From NCBI GenBank assembly GCA_002104895.1, contig MCFG01000188.1:115001-128566 (forward strand): a DNA stretch of 13,566 nucleotides, read 5' to 3'. A model generated the notes under the pieces. It made no database searches. It had not been told where the DNA came from and saw nothing but the letters and a program-made list of their open reading frames with translations. The first letter of the stretch is position 1. Every line of letters begins with the position of its first letter. Shown in pieces: positions 1 through 10,000 of the stretch. The position numbers were made by a program, and so were the translations under genes. The DNA comes from Anaeromyces robustus (lineage: Eukaryota; Neocallimastigomycota; Neocallimastigomycetes; Neocallimastigales; Neocallimastigaceae).

Positions 1-2
1 CT

Positions 3-1955
3 TTCCCAATTTGGGCATGTATTTTCTATTTAATTCGTTCTGGACACTTTTTAGAAGCTATTTATTATATAAATGATATTGATGATAAACTTTTCAGTCA
101 TAAAAATGATTTAATATTTATTAAATATATTAAGATATGGATAGATAATAAATTCAAATTAAATAAAGAATATCGTGATGAAATTAAGAATGATTGGAAT
201 GAAAGAATACGTTCCTCTATTGGTCAAAATACTATAAAGGGAGATCCATTCAAACATTGTCTTTACAAAATTATAGGAAGATGTGATATTAATTTCAAAC
301 ATATGCCAAATCAAATTGTTATTCCATCCGTTGAAGATTATTTATGGGCACATTTAACTCTTGTTCAAAATGGTAATCAAAAAATTAATACTACTACTTC
401 AGCTATATCTACAACTTTCCCAAGTACAACTTTAGATAATGATTCGTATACCTATGAAAATATGGTAAACAATTTATTAAAATATGAACCAAATTATTTC
501 AACCAAGAAAATATTTGGAATATGGTATTAATTATTTGTGGTAAATTCGAAAACGTAGTTGACTTTTTATTCTCTAGAGATCAATATCGTGTAGAAGCTG
601 TTCATTTTGCTATTGCATTTGCTTATTATGGTCTTTTAAGAATTACAAATTCAGTATTCTCTATTGAATATCTTGTTAATGAAAGTAAACCAAAAAAATC
701 TACTAATAATATTGCTTCTTCTACTTCATTTGATTCTACCTTCAGTACACCAGCTTCCAAAAATACTAGTTTCAACTTAAGTAGATTAAATAGTTATACA
801 TCAAAAGCATCAAAAACTAATCCATTTGTTTCATCACTTAATATCAGTACTAATAAAAATAAACTTAATACATTTGGTTCGGAAAAGGAAAGTAATAATG
901 ATAGTGATATCACAAATGTAATTTCAAAATTCAACTTTGCTAGATTAATTCATCAATATTCTACTAATCTTTCTACTCAATATCCAGATGTTGCCCTTCA
1001 TTACTTATACTTTATTTGTCTTTATGGTATAGAATTAGGACCAGATAGTGATAATGATACTGATATGGAAATGGTACTTTCTAATAATGATACTACAGCA
1101 TCTGAAGAAAAAAAAACAATTGCTAAGAAATATACTCAATTAACTTATAAATATATCCAAGAATTAGTTCTTCTTCAAAAATCTGAAAGTATACCACATT
1201 TCTTTGGTAAAATGAATTCAGAAGGAAGTATTCAAACTTTAAGTGAAATTGAACAATATAAGAATCTTATTCATATTCGTGATCATGAACATTTTATTAA
1301 ATACTTAGTTAAACCAACTGCACGTAGTTGTGAAAGTGAAGGACGTTTAGCTGATGCTGTTTATCTTTATAACCTTTCTGAAAATTATGAAACTGTAGTT
1401 GATATTCTTAATAAACAGTTAAGTGATGCTTTAGCTAGTCATCAATATAGTCTTACCCAAGATCATCCAGTTGTTTTAGCCCAAAGTATTATGCAAAATT
1501 ATGTTAAACAACCTTCTAATTTTGGACGTTTAGAATCAAAGCAAAGAACTTGTGCTATTCTTATAAAATTAACACGTTTTATGGATGCTTATCAAAGAAA
1601 TAGTTTAGCCGAAGCTTTAAGCATTATAAAAGAATTGGATATTATTCCATTAGAAGGTGATATGAATAAAGTAATGATGAAAGCTGAAGAATTCCAAAAT
1701 CTTGATAAGAATATTGTTAGACTTTTCCCAGAACTTTTAATGACAACAATGCGTTGTGTATATGGTCTTTGGCATATAGTAAAGAATCAAAAAGAAGTAT
1801 TTATGTCTGAAAATTCATCCAAAGAACAATTAACCCAAATGAATGCCTTTAAAAAGATGGCACGTATGATTATTGTATTTACTGGTACAATACAATCACG
1901 TATGTCAAGTGATGTTTATACACAATTAAGTGAAATAGAAATGGTTATTCAATAA
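3..1955 (+). CDS. NIC96: Nic96/Nup93-family nucleoporin, C-terminal 650 codons (5' end outside window)
   Basis: Scaffold nucleoporin of the inner ring of the nuclear pore complex; in this family it is an alpha-helical solenoid (ACE1 type) that anchors other inner-ring and channel nucleoporins. The reading frame is open from base 3 with no stop, so the ATG at 303 is internal and the true start lies upstream. Seen: WACIFYLIRSGHFLEA near residue 4 of the visible part, DPFKHCLYKIIGRCD near 81, EDYLWAHL near 111, and FENVVDFLF followed by EAVHFAIAFAYYGLLR; these are the conserved blocks of Nup93/Nic96. A Ser/Thr/Asn-rich stretch around residues 225-300 looks like a disordered insertion. Family members are about 820-840 residues, so roughly 180 residues are missing on the left. 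No intron is visible in 1.95 kb. Stop TAA is followed within 20 bases by an A20 run. The symbol follows the fungal name. Confidence 0.93.
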   Translation, partial: FPIWACIFYLIRSGHFLEAIYYINDIDDKLFSHKNDLIFIKYIKIWIDNKFKLNKEYRDEIKNDWNERIRSSIGQNTIKGDPFKHCLYKIIGRCDINFKHMPNQIVIPSVEDYLWAHLTLVQNGNQKINTTTSAISTTFPSTTLDNDSYTYENMVNNLLKYEPNYFNQENIWNMVLIICGKFENVVDFLFSRDQYRVEAVHFAIAFAYYGLLRITNSVFSIEYLVNESKPKKSTNNIASSTSFDSTFSTPASKNTSFNLSRLNSYTSKASKTNPFVSSLNISTNKNKLNTFGSEKESNNDSDITNVISKFNFARLIHQYSTNLSTQYPDVALHYLYFICLYGIELGPDSDNDTDMEMVLSNNDTTASEEKKTIAKKYTQLTYKYIQELVLLQKSESIPHFFGKMNSEGSIQTLSEIEQYKNLIHIRDHEHFIKYLVKPTARSCESEGRLADAVYLYNLSENYETVVDILNKQLSDALASHQYSLTQDHPVVLAQSIMQNYVKQPSNFGRLESKQRTCAILIKLTRFMDAYQRNSLAEALSIIKELDIIPLEGDMNKVMMKAEEFQNLDKNIVRLFPELLMTTMRCVYGLWHIVKNQKEVFMSENSSKEQLTQMNAFKKMARMIIVFTGTIQSRMSSDVYTQLSEIEMVIQ

Positions 1956-2177
1956 ATTAAATGAGCCATCAAAAAAAAAAAAAAAAAAAAATTACTATAT
2001 ATCTATAATTAATAAATATATACATATATTAATTAATATATTAAAAATAATAATAATAATAATAATAATTATAATAATTATAAAAAAAGGATCCTTTATT
2101 TTTTTTTTTTTTATTTAATTATTATTTTAATTTTTATTATTATAATTATTTTTTTCTATATTTTTAATATTATATTG

Positions 2178-2285
2178 TTTTGAATATAATACATAATTAT
2201 TTAATTATTATTAATTTTATATAATTTTAATTTTAAATTATTTTGAGTATAATATAAAATTATTTAATTATTATTAATTTTTATA
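2178..2285. repeat. Imperfect direct repeat, two units of about 44 bp
   Basis: Unit one (2178-2221) and unit two (2241-2285) share the pattern ttttga-tataat, then attatttaattattattaatt, then tata, offset by 63 bp. Both are A/T only apart from single G or C bases. This is probably slippage or local duplication in simple sequence. Confidence 0.5.
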
Positions 2286-2560
2286 CTTTTATTTTTTTTT
2301 TTTTTTTTTTTCCTATTTTGTAATTTATTTTTTTTTTAATAATAATAATTATAATAATTAATAAAAAAAATCATATATCAATAAAAATATTTTCTTTATT
2401 AAACATATATTCATTTCTTATAAAAAAATATATATAATACAATATAAATATAAAATATAATAAACTTTTAAGTAAATTTTTAATTAAAATTATATATTAC
2501 TACTAATTCATTAAAGAAAACTTTATTATTTTTTTTTTTTCGTTTATATATATTTAATTC

Positions 2561-2596
2561 TTTTTTTTTTTTTTATGGCACACAATTTGTACGTCA
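2561..2596 (-). mobile_element. Ultra-short LINE-A insertion: poly(A) tail plus 22 bp of 3' end
   Basis: T14 at 2561-2574 followed by 22 bp (2575-2596) identical to the last 22 bp of the LINE-A 3'UTR (6825-6846) and of its second copy (12366-12387). It is bounded by a 13-bp TSD, atatatttaattc, at 2548-2560 and 2597-2609. The orientation is minus, like every other LINE here. The exact TSD shows a target-primed insertion that aborted after copying about 22 nt beyond the tail. It fixes the LINE-A 3' terminus precisely. Confidence 0.88.
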
Positions 2597-3011
2597 ATAT
2601 ATTTAATTCAAATTCATTATATTTGGTAAAATAAAACTAATTAAAAAGGGACTTTATTATCTATCATAAATTATAATATTGCACTATTCTCTAATTCTAA
2701 TTCTCCCTATTGATTTCATGATTTTTTTTATTTATTAATATATAATAATCTATATACAAAATATCATTACATTACCATGTAAAACCGATATTATATAATA
2801 TAAAGCAATATATATTGTTTATAATAAAAAATTAATAATCCAATATTAATAATAATAAAAAAGGATTATTTGTAAATTTTAATAAATATAGAATCATAAA
2901 TAGTTGAATAATTAATTTATTACTCAATTTTTATTATTATTATTATTATTATTACTGTTACTATTCATTATTATTCATTATTATCATTAATTTAATTTGT
3001 TAATGAAATAC

Positions 3012-3093
3012 TTGAGTTCATAAAAAAATTAGTAAGAGAACATAATATACAAAAAATCATTATGTTCTCTTACTAACTTTTTTATGAACTCAA
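3012..3093. repeat. 82-bp hairpin: 35-bp inverted repeat with 12-bp loop
   Basis: Left arm 3012-3046 and right arm 3059-3093 are reverse complements with a single mismatch (in the A-run/T-run segment); the loop is 3047-3058. Arms begin ttgagttcat and end agagaacataat. The arms carry more G and C than the surroundings. It could be a small MITE-like element, a foldback from template switching, or a structured transcript end. I see no flanking TSD and no second copy in the window. Confidence 0.8.
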
Positions 3094-3312
3094 CTTAGCA
3101 TTTTATCTATAAATCTATAATAGAATCTTTAATAAATCTTAATAAATTTATTATAATTAAAATAATTATATAATATAATTTTTTTATTATAATGTATTAA
3201 TATATATTAATTTTTAAATATATATCTATTTAATATTAAAAATTAATGAAAAAAAAAATTAAAATAAAAAACTTGAATATTATTATATTTATTTAATATT
3301 AAGAATTAATGA

Positions 3313-3351
<39 letters not shown>

Positions 3352-3513
3352 ACCATTATTATTAACAAATATATATATATTTTAAAAAGAATTATTAATT
3401 TATTATCTTTTTTTTTTATATATATATATATAATTTTATTTTATTATTTAAAAAAAATTTTTTTTGTATTATATATATCGTTGGTTAGTTTATTTTATTT
3501 AATATTATTTTAT

Positions 3514-3592
3514 TCATTCCTTTTCTTGTTCATTTCTTTTTTCATTAGTATTTAAAAGTAATCCACTTTCAGGTGGTACAGATAGAATAAAA
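3514..3592 (-). CDS. Possible terminal exon, serine/glutamate-rich tail
   Basis: On the minus strand an acceptor-like site (ttctcgtag) at 3593 precedes an open stretch of 26 codons that includes ILSVPPESGLLLNTN and ends EQEKE and a TGA at 3514-3516. Its phase (one base, then full codons) matches the phase used by the LRR exons upstream, so it might be an alternative last exon of that gene. However, the exon at 3841-4048 already ends in its own stop. The frame is also open further upstream to about 3645. The case rests on codon-like composition only. Confidence 0.3.
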
Positions 3593-3840
3593 CTACGAGA
3601 AGAAATGTAATATTTTTGATTTTGTTTTGAACTTGAAACTGGTAATTTTTTTATTATTTATATTATTTACTTTTCTTTTTGATTTAAATTAAAGTAACTT
3701 TTTATTCTTTTATTACAATATTTTATAATAATATATATATAATATATATAACTAAAATAATAATTAAAAAAAGTACTATTTATTATAATAATAAAAGTAG
3801 GTTGTTCTTTAACTTTTTCCTTATTCTTTTATTCTTTATT

Positions 3841-4428
3841 TTATTCTTCCTTATTTTTAGAAAGTGGATTGGGATTTCCATTTTCTATATTTGTACTTTT
3901 AATATCATCTACGGTACATTCATCTATATAATCAGATTTACAAGTTGCATCTGATAAATAGCATAAATCAGTTACACCAAAATCACAACTAACTGAATTT
4001 GGGAATAAAGGAACGTAACCATATAAATCTAAATTTCCTGATAAATCTCTATTAATAAAAATATATATTATGATAAATTGAGATATTATTTTATTATTTA
4101 TAAATATATAATCAATAAAAGTATAATTATAAAAATACTAATAGTAATTATTATTATTTAATTATTATTATATTAAATATTATATATATATATTTATTTA
4201 TAAATAAAATTTACAATAAAGTAAGTTCTTTAAAATTTTCACAATCATAAGGAATCTTTAGTATTATAAACTAAAGAAAATAACATTTTGTTATTAGTAT
4301 AATAAAAAAAAATTTTTTTTAAAATTTTTAATAACAGTAAATTATTTGCTTTTATTTACAAATATTTCAATTTTTTTAGTTTAAAAATAGATTTTGGAAA
4401 GGATCCTTTAAAATAGTTATCTGATAAA

Positions 4429-4431
<3 letters not shown>
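3841..4431 (-). CDS. LRR protein gene, 3' exons (4360-4431, 4215-4270, 3841-4048); possibly a pseudogene
   Basis: Three minus-strand exons are readable. Exon 4360-4431 is exactly 72 nt and encodes one plant-type LRR unit (DLSDNYFKGSFPKSIF then KLKKLKYL), with a donor GTAAAT right after it. Exon 4215-4270 encodes KIPYDCENFKELTLL and has the same donor. Exon 3841-4048 follows acceptor taatag and encodes DLSGNLDLYGYVPLFPN, then a Cys-rich cap with four Cys (CDF, LCYL, TCKS, DEC), a hydrophilic tail and a TAA at 3841-3843. Junctions before the last exon restore the LDLS motif exactly. The middle exon is only 56 nt, not a multiple of three, and cannot join the 72-nt exon in frame by my reading; skipping it keeps the frame. 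No start or signal peptide was found upstream. LRR ends of this style are common in secreted or surface proteins of gut fungi (from memory). The function is presumably binding; the ligand is unknown. Confidence 0.6.

Positions 4432-4477
<46 letters not shown>
4429..4477. repeat. Compound microsatellite (TC)9-(TA)15
   Basis: TC repeats from 4429 to about 4447 run into TA repeats to 4477. On the minus strand the GA part is the 3' end of the intron before the 72-nt LRR exon, so the AG acceptor is embedded in a (GA)n tract. Confidence 0.9.
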
Positions 4478-4479
<2 letters not shown>

Positions 4480-5214
4480 TATATATTTATTTTATAAAAT
4501 TAATAAAAAAAAACTTGTATATATATAAATAAATTTATAATATTTTTTTTTTTATTATATTTATATAACCTTTTTTGATTATTTTTTGGATTGCGTTATT
4601 CAACTTTATCTATATAATAATAATTAATAATAAATAATAAATAATAAACAATTTATCTCCTATTATCAAAATATTTCTTTTACTTTAATTAAATATATTA
4701 ATAATAATATTAATATTAATTATAATAATAAATTAATAATAAATAATAAAAAGTAACATTTTATACTGTCTTTTGTGATTTATTATAATTTTAAAAATAT
4801 TATGATAAAATTTTTAACAATTTTTTTACTATGATTAAATTAACCAATAAAAAGTATCAATTACTCAAGGTTGTACAAATACTAAATAATTTTAATTTTT
4901 TTTTTTTTTTTTAAAAAAAATAAAATGAAAAAAAATATATATATATATTTTTTAAAATTACTTATCAAATATTAATTTCTTTAATTTTTATCATTATTAT
5001 TAATATTATAATAATAGTTTTTTTTTAAGCACATAATAATAAATAATAGATAATAAATAATATTAATAAACAAATAAATAAATAAATAATAAATAATTAA
5101 AGAATAAATTTTTTATAATATATTATTTTATTAAAATATAATTAATTAAAATATTAACAAATCAAGAAATAATAATAATATTATAAAATAAAAAAAATAA
5201 AAAAAATAAAAGTT
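4478..5214. other. AT-rich region with no supported gene
   Basis: This may contain upstream introns or decayed exons of the LRR gene, but I found no further LRR unit with a donor or acceptor. Short less AT-rich patches near 4580-4605 and 4850-4885 do not translate into anything I can support. TAA-type repeats lie at about 4618-4650 and 5040-5095. Confidence 0.6.
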
Positions 5215-5425
5215 ATTTGCTTCTGTTCCCTCTTTATCGAAATATAGTTCCTCTAAAGTTCTGAAGTTCCACTAAAAAGGAACAAATATATTATATGATT
5301 GATATATTTTTTAATTCTCTTATAATAGAGGTGTGTAATGTAAGAATTACATAAGGAACGTTTCCTTATTTTGTCTGAAAAAAAAATAATGAAGAGGGGT
5401 CTCATTGATGAAATTTTTAGAGTTG
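5215..5425 (-). pseudogene. LINE-C 3' coding fragment (copy 3), internally deleted
   Basis: The minus strand matches the segment of LINE-C copy 1 at about 6395-6560: it reads IIYLFLFSGTS, equivalent to IYLFLFGGTSALEKLYF in copy 1, with several frame breaks. At 5388-5412 it jumps from sequence like 6536-6552 directly to sequence like 6774-6786 (tctcattgatgaa), so about 210 bp present in copy 1 are missing. It has no tail of its own and is fused to the next fragment. It is not functional. Confidence 0.65.
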
Positions 5426-5778
5426 TTATACCGATCAAATAACAACTCCAAAAAGCTGCATATGACTGGTACTGTTTTTGTTAAATATTCAATCAATCCC
5501 ACAAAATATGGAACAGGAAGCTCTTTTAAACATTTGTAAAGTTGTTTAATTAAATATTTCCGTTTCCCTTTATCGAAGTACAGCTTTTCCAGAGCTGAAG
5601 TTCCACCAAGAAGGAATAGATATATTTTACCTTTAATTCCTTGTTTTTTAGCAAGATCATTCCAGTACCAATTTTTAATTTCTCTGTATTCACTAACTGA
5701 CACATCTAGGAGTCTTTCCACTAATGAACTAGATTTAACCGCCCAAGAAGAGAATCTATTAATTCTTTTATAGTGTAT
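5426..5778 (-). pseudogene. LINE-C 3' coding fragment (copy 2)
   Basis: The minus strand is open from 5776 and reads YKRINRFSSWAVKSS, then IKGKIYLFLLGGTSALEKLYF, then VPVICSFLELLFDR. This is the C-terminal part of a LINE ORF and is alignable to the C terminus of the intact LINE-A protein (IYIFLIGG, MPVVCKRQHILFN). The coding match ends near 5425, where it is joined to copy 3. It is truncated at both ends: no reverse transcriptase part and no 3' tail. The Met at 5721 is internal and not a real start. The poly(A) tail of copy 1 abuts its upstream end, as if copy 1 had inserted into it. Confidence 0.7.
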
Positions 5779-6278
5779 TTTTTTTTTTTTTTTTTTTTAG
5801 ACTAAAGGAAGAGAATACACTTCCATGTTTTTTTTATTTATTATAAAATAGTTATTAATACATTTAGATTAAGTACATAAATAAAATAGATTAAAAGAAA
5901 AATTTCTATCTAAAAAAATCTATAACATAAATTTAATATAAAGAAAAATATAATAAATTTCTGAAATAATTATAATTTCAGTGTAGGATACTGTTCGGAT
6001 TTCACTCCTCTCTAAATGGTAAAATAATATAAAATAAAGAAGTAACATCTGAATTAAAGATAGTGTGGTGTCCACTAAACTCTCTCTTGGGCAATCTTCA
6101 TCATTCCTAGTAAAAGAAGATGACTCCGAAGGCCCTGTGGTTGAAATAACATCGCGATTCGAGATATTATTATTATGTTTTATCGATTCGACGTCGACGT
6201 TCTTGGTAATAATGGGTGTAGATTTATACCGACCAAATAACAACTCCAAAAAGCTGCATATGACTGGTACTGTTTTTG

Positions 6279-6396
6279 TTAAATATTCAGTCAATCCCAC
6301 AAAACATTTAATTGAACAACTTTACAAATGTTAAATATTCAGTCAATCCCACAAAACATTTAATTGAACATTTGTAAAGTTGTTCAATTAAATGTT
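6279..6396. repeat. Combined direct and inverted duplication inside LINE-C copy 1
   Basis: A 40-bp direct repeat (6279-6318 and 6331-6370) overlaps a perfect 30-bp inverted repeat (6303-6332 and 6367-6396). The homologous place in copy 2 (about 5482-5560) has neither. This is a local template-switch type rearrangement. Confidence 0.9.
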
Positions 6397-6792
6397 TCCG
6401 TTCCCCTTTATCGAAGTACAACTTTTCCAGAGCTGAAGTTCCACCAAAAAGGAATAGATATATTTTATGGTTGATATATTTTTCATATTCTAATATTGAG
6501 GTGTAATTATTATATAAAGAGTGTCTCCTTATTTTGTCTGAAAATGTAATGAAGAAATCATTGAAGAAATCTAGTAAGTTCCATCAAATAAGAGAAAAGA
6601 AAGGGCAATCAAAGATCCAATGTTCAAAGGATTGCTCACTTTGTTGACACAAGAGCAATAAGAAGGGTATTCTTTTGAAACCTTTCCACTTTTAAAGGCT
6701 ATTTTCAAGTTATATATATATCCACAGCGTAAACATATTATCCATTTGATACCTAAATTAGGATGAGGGTTGTCTCATTGATGAACTTTAGT

Positions 6793-6805
6793 GAATTTCA
6801 TCTAC
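6793..6805. repeat. TSD of full-length LINE-A, left copy
   Basis: gaatttcatctac (plus one T shared with the tail), repeated exactly at 11973-11985. It marks the LINE-A element as a single insertion with intact ends. Confidence 0.9.
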
Positions 6806-6824
6806 TTTTTTTTTTTTTTTTTTT

Positions 6825-7051
6825 ATGGCACACAATTTGTACGTCAACTTTATTGAATTTAAATATTAAAATACATGAATCATAAAAAAAACACATAATG
6901 AAAAAAAATGATACTAAAAAAAATAAAAACCAGTAAAATATTATAGATAATAATAGATAATACTGGAGGAAAAAAAGAAGTATAATAATATTTAAAAACA
7001 ATAAATCCATACAGCCCTTAATTCTAAATATAGAATTAAAGTAAAATTGAT
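6825..7051 (-). other. LINE-A 3'UTR
   Basis: AT-rich 227 nt between the TAG stop and the poly(A) tail; the last bases on the element strand are TGACGTACAAATTGTGTGCCAT. The same segment recurs at 12366-12578, and its last 22 bp recur at 2575-2596. The reverse transcriptase presumably recognises this end. No coding function. Confidence 0.85.
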
Positions 7052-10000
7052 CTATCCTATTCCACTAGGGTCGGAAATAGGATCGGCATTTGCCCTACTA
7101 GGCTGTCCTACTGTGTTATCAGCATTGACGTTCCTGGAGAGGTTGGTTTTAAATTTATTGAATAATATATGTTGTCTTTTACAGACAACAGGCATGATAT
7201 CATTCAATAGAGCCGCAGATCGCAACAAGAATGGGGATTTTGAATAAGTACCAGATTCAGTCTGACACTTAAACAAACATTCCCATTCCTTTTTGTATGG
7301 ACTATTGTTAATTCTATCACTAAAACCATAATCTCTACCACCAATTAAAAAAATATATATTCTATACCTATTAACTATTTTTTTACTACCTAATATATCT
7401 ATATTACTTATACTATTATTACTACTTTTATAACCCTTAACAATATTATTTATTCTATTATCCACACTAGGGTTATTACTGGTCCTAACTAAACTATTAA
7501 AAAGACTATCTAAAAAATAAAAAAAATTTCTATCTAAATCAGAGAAGTGATCAATACGAAGATTTTTAAATAAGAAACAATTTATAAACCAATGATCAAT
7601 TCTCTGATAACTGTCACAATGGAAACAACATGAACAACAATTAGGACAAGAATTATTAATCATTTTAGCAGCTTTTGCAACTCTAGCATCGATTTTATAT
7701 CCACATCTTGCCCTAAGTATCCACCGAAAACCTTTGCTATATTCAGGAAATTCTAGATTAAGCTTTAAGTAACTTCTTGATTCTTCAAAGTTGTACATTT
7801 TATAAGTTTTAGCTTTAATTGATTTATCACTGTTCATGTCTCTGTCCCAATAGAATTCCATAATTTCTTTAGTAGAGGATGAAATATTGTTTAATTTATC
7901 ATTTAATATTTTACTTTCTTTGTCCCAAGTCCATTTTCTTGTTGTAGCAACATTATTAACTATCTTTGAGATAATGCAGTTGGAGTCCTTCCACTTATTA
8001 AAACATCTAACCTGAGCTAAAGCACATTTACCAGAAAGTGGAGGAATATTGAGTTCTTTTGAGATGCAATAAATAGAAACAAAAGAATTAGGTTTCGAGT
8101 AGCCTAAAATCCAATAAAAACCTTTGTTAATTATTGTTTGTGTAGAACTAGTATTGTTTTTGTTAGAACCAAGCAAAGGCGCGTAATAGGAAACTTGTCC
8201 AATAACTTTTGCAGAGAATAAAGTTCTTTTAAGAGGAATAGGAATCAGATCATTTTTTAAAAAACCCTGAATTGAAAACAAAGCCTTACTAACTTTATTT
8301 TTCATTTTACTAATAACGAATTTTAAATCTAGAGTTTTGTGAAAGGGAACACCAAGGTAAGTATAACAATCTGTTTTAGGGATTGCGATTCCTGTTAAAT
8401 AAAAGGTAGGGTCCTCTCTAAGAATATATTCCGAATTTTCATGTCTAACAGCTAATGTGCCACATTTATTAATTCCAAAAGTCATCTCGTTGTCCTTAGC
8501 CCATTTACCAACTAAACGAAGAAGTTTGTTCATACGAGATCTACTAGAGGCACAAAGAACAATATCATCAGCAAATAATCCTCCACAACAATATTCAGTA
8601 TCTATTTTCACACCATTATGCAGGTAATCGTTGAAGATGTCGTTGATAAACAAATTAAAAAGTATAGGAGATAAGGGACATCCTTGTCGAACTCCTTTAA
8701 GTATTCTGAAAGAATCGGAAAATTGTCCATTAATTTTAACACAAGCTTTGGAAGACAGATATAGGTTCTCCAAAAATTGAAAGCATTTTCCTTGTATACC
8801 AAGAGTATAAATTTTCGACAAGATGTTATATATGGGCACAGAATCGTAAGCTTTTTTAAGATCCAGAAAAGCTATATAAGTATCTTCCCCTTTGAATTTA
8901 CGTCTTTGACAAATAGAAAGAATAGAGATATAAAGACTAATACATTCTTCCTTATTCCGAAAGCCAAATTGTTCTGGTCTGATGAATCCATGACTTATAC
9001 CATATTCAGAAATTCTAGAAGCAATAATTTTCGAAAGAATCTTAATACCATTATTGATAAGTGAGATACCACGATAGTTATCACAATTAGAAAGATCGCC
9101 TTTTTTTGGAATAGAAACAATGGATGCATTATTCCAAAAAATAGGAAAATCACCATTCCAAATACGATTAATTAAGAAACAGAAACAACTAAGACCAGCC
9201 GGAACATAGGAATCATTATTTACAGAGTCATTCGAAGAGGAATCAGGAATTAAAGCTTTATAAAATTCAATAGGGATACCATCGGGACCTGAGGCTTTAA
9301 AGTTAGGGATAGAAAGGATGGCCTTTTTGATTTCTTCAATGCTGATATCTTGGTTAATATCCCATACTATGTTATTTCCACTCTTTATACGATTAATAGC
9401 GGGAGAATTCTTCCAGAATTTTTTATTCATGCTATGTCCAGTAGAGTCATAACTAAGTTTCTTATAATAATTGCACCAAACATCTAATTGATCTTTAGTA
9501 CTATACACTAAGTTATCTTGGTGGTCTCTGATAGGATGAGGTATAAATAACTCCTGATTGTTATTTTTAATATTCTTCTTAATCCATGACCATGATTTTC
9601 TGCTGTCATTTTTTAAGGTAGCCTCGCAGCCTACTTTAATCCAAAATAAATAGTTTTGTCTTCTAAATTCATTACATTTTTTATGAATAGATTGGCATAA
9701 TTTATTATAAGATGCAACAAGGATAATAAATTGATTAGGTTCATAATCCAAATGGCTCTTTTTAATTTGTCGATACTTCAAGCTTTTGATTCTTTGAAGA
9801 CAGTAAATATTACGTGACATATGGAACATTGATTTCCTAATTTCAGTAGAAGATGTAATTTCAAGGTCCTCTGCAATTGAATTAGAAGTATTAATAAACT
9901 TATCAACTAGATCATCAATAGAAAGAGAAGGATTATTAAAGATCTCATTATTTAAAATAGCAAACTTGTTATTGTCAACAATATCGTTTTTCATTTCCTT

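Larger units (their letters stand above)
1956..3513. other. AT-rich intergenic region without a supported gene
   Basis: Almost pure A/T. It contains an A-run just after the nucleoporin stop (about 1971-1990), a TAA/TTA microsatellite at about 2046-2075 and another at about 2933-2955, a T20-class run near 2291-2311, and a 30-A run at 3321-3350. I found no exon-like coding stretch on either strand. The separate entries below give the LINE micro-insertion, the direct repeat and the hairpin inside it. Confidence 0.7.
5779..6805 (-). mobile_element. LINE-C copy 1: 5'-truncated, frameshifted 3' end with poly(A)
   Basis: T-run 5779-5798 is the poly(A) tail on the minus strand; 5800-5990 is AT-rich 3' end. 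Coding remnants run from about 6760 to about 6060: IKWIICLRCGYIYNLKIA, then a Cys/His knuckle readable only in another frame (LLCQQSEQSFEHWIFDC), then IYLFLFGGTSALEKLYF, then ICSFLELLFGRYKS, then NVDVESIKHNNNISNRDVIS. At least one frameshift and an in-frame stop break the frame. It matches the C-terminal 200 or so residues of the LINE-A protein. LINE-A begins at 6806, at the upstream end of this fragment. I found no convincing TSD for this copy. Confidence 0.75.

Noticed and set aside
303-1955. ATG at 303 as the start of the nucleoporin
   Set aside because: The frame is open to base 3 and the upstream 100 codons carry conserved Nup93/Nic96 motifs (WACIFYLIRSGH, IIGRCD).
4560-4900. Further upstream LRR exons (for example around 4580-4605 and 4850-4885)
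   Set aside because: No frame gives an LRR pattern with the right phase and splice sites; stops interrupt.
7047-7247. Plus-strand frame, also found at 13086-13292
   Set aside because: Antisense to the C-terminal end of the LINE-A ORF; duplicated only because the element is.
7052-7640. RNase H domain after the reverse transcriptase
   Set aside because: No spaced DEDD-type motifs seen downstream of the zinc knuckle; the region instead has the FL-GG segment.
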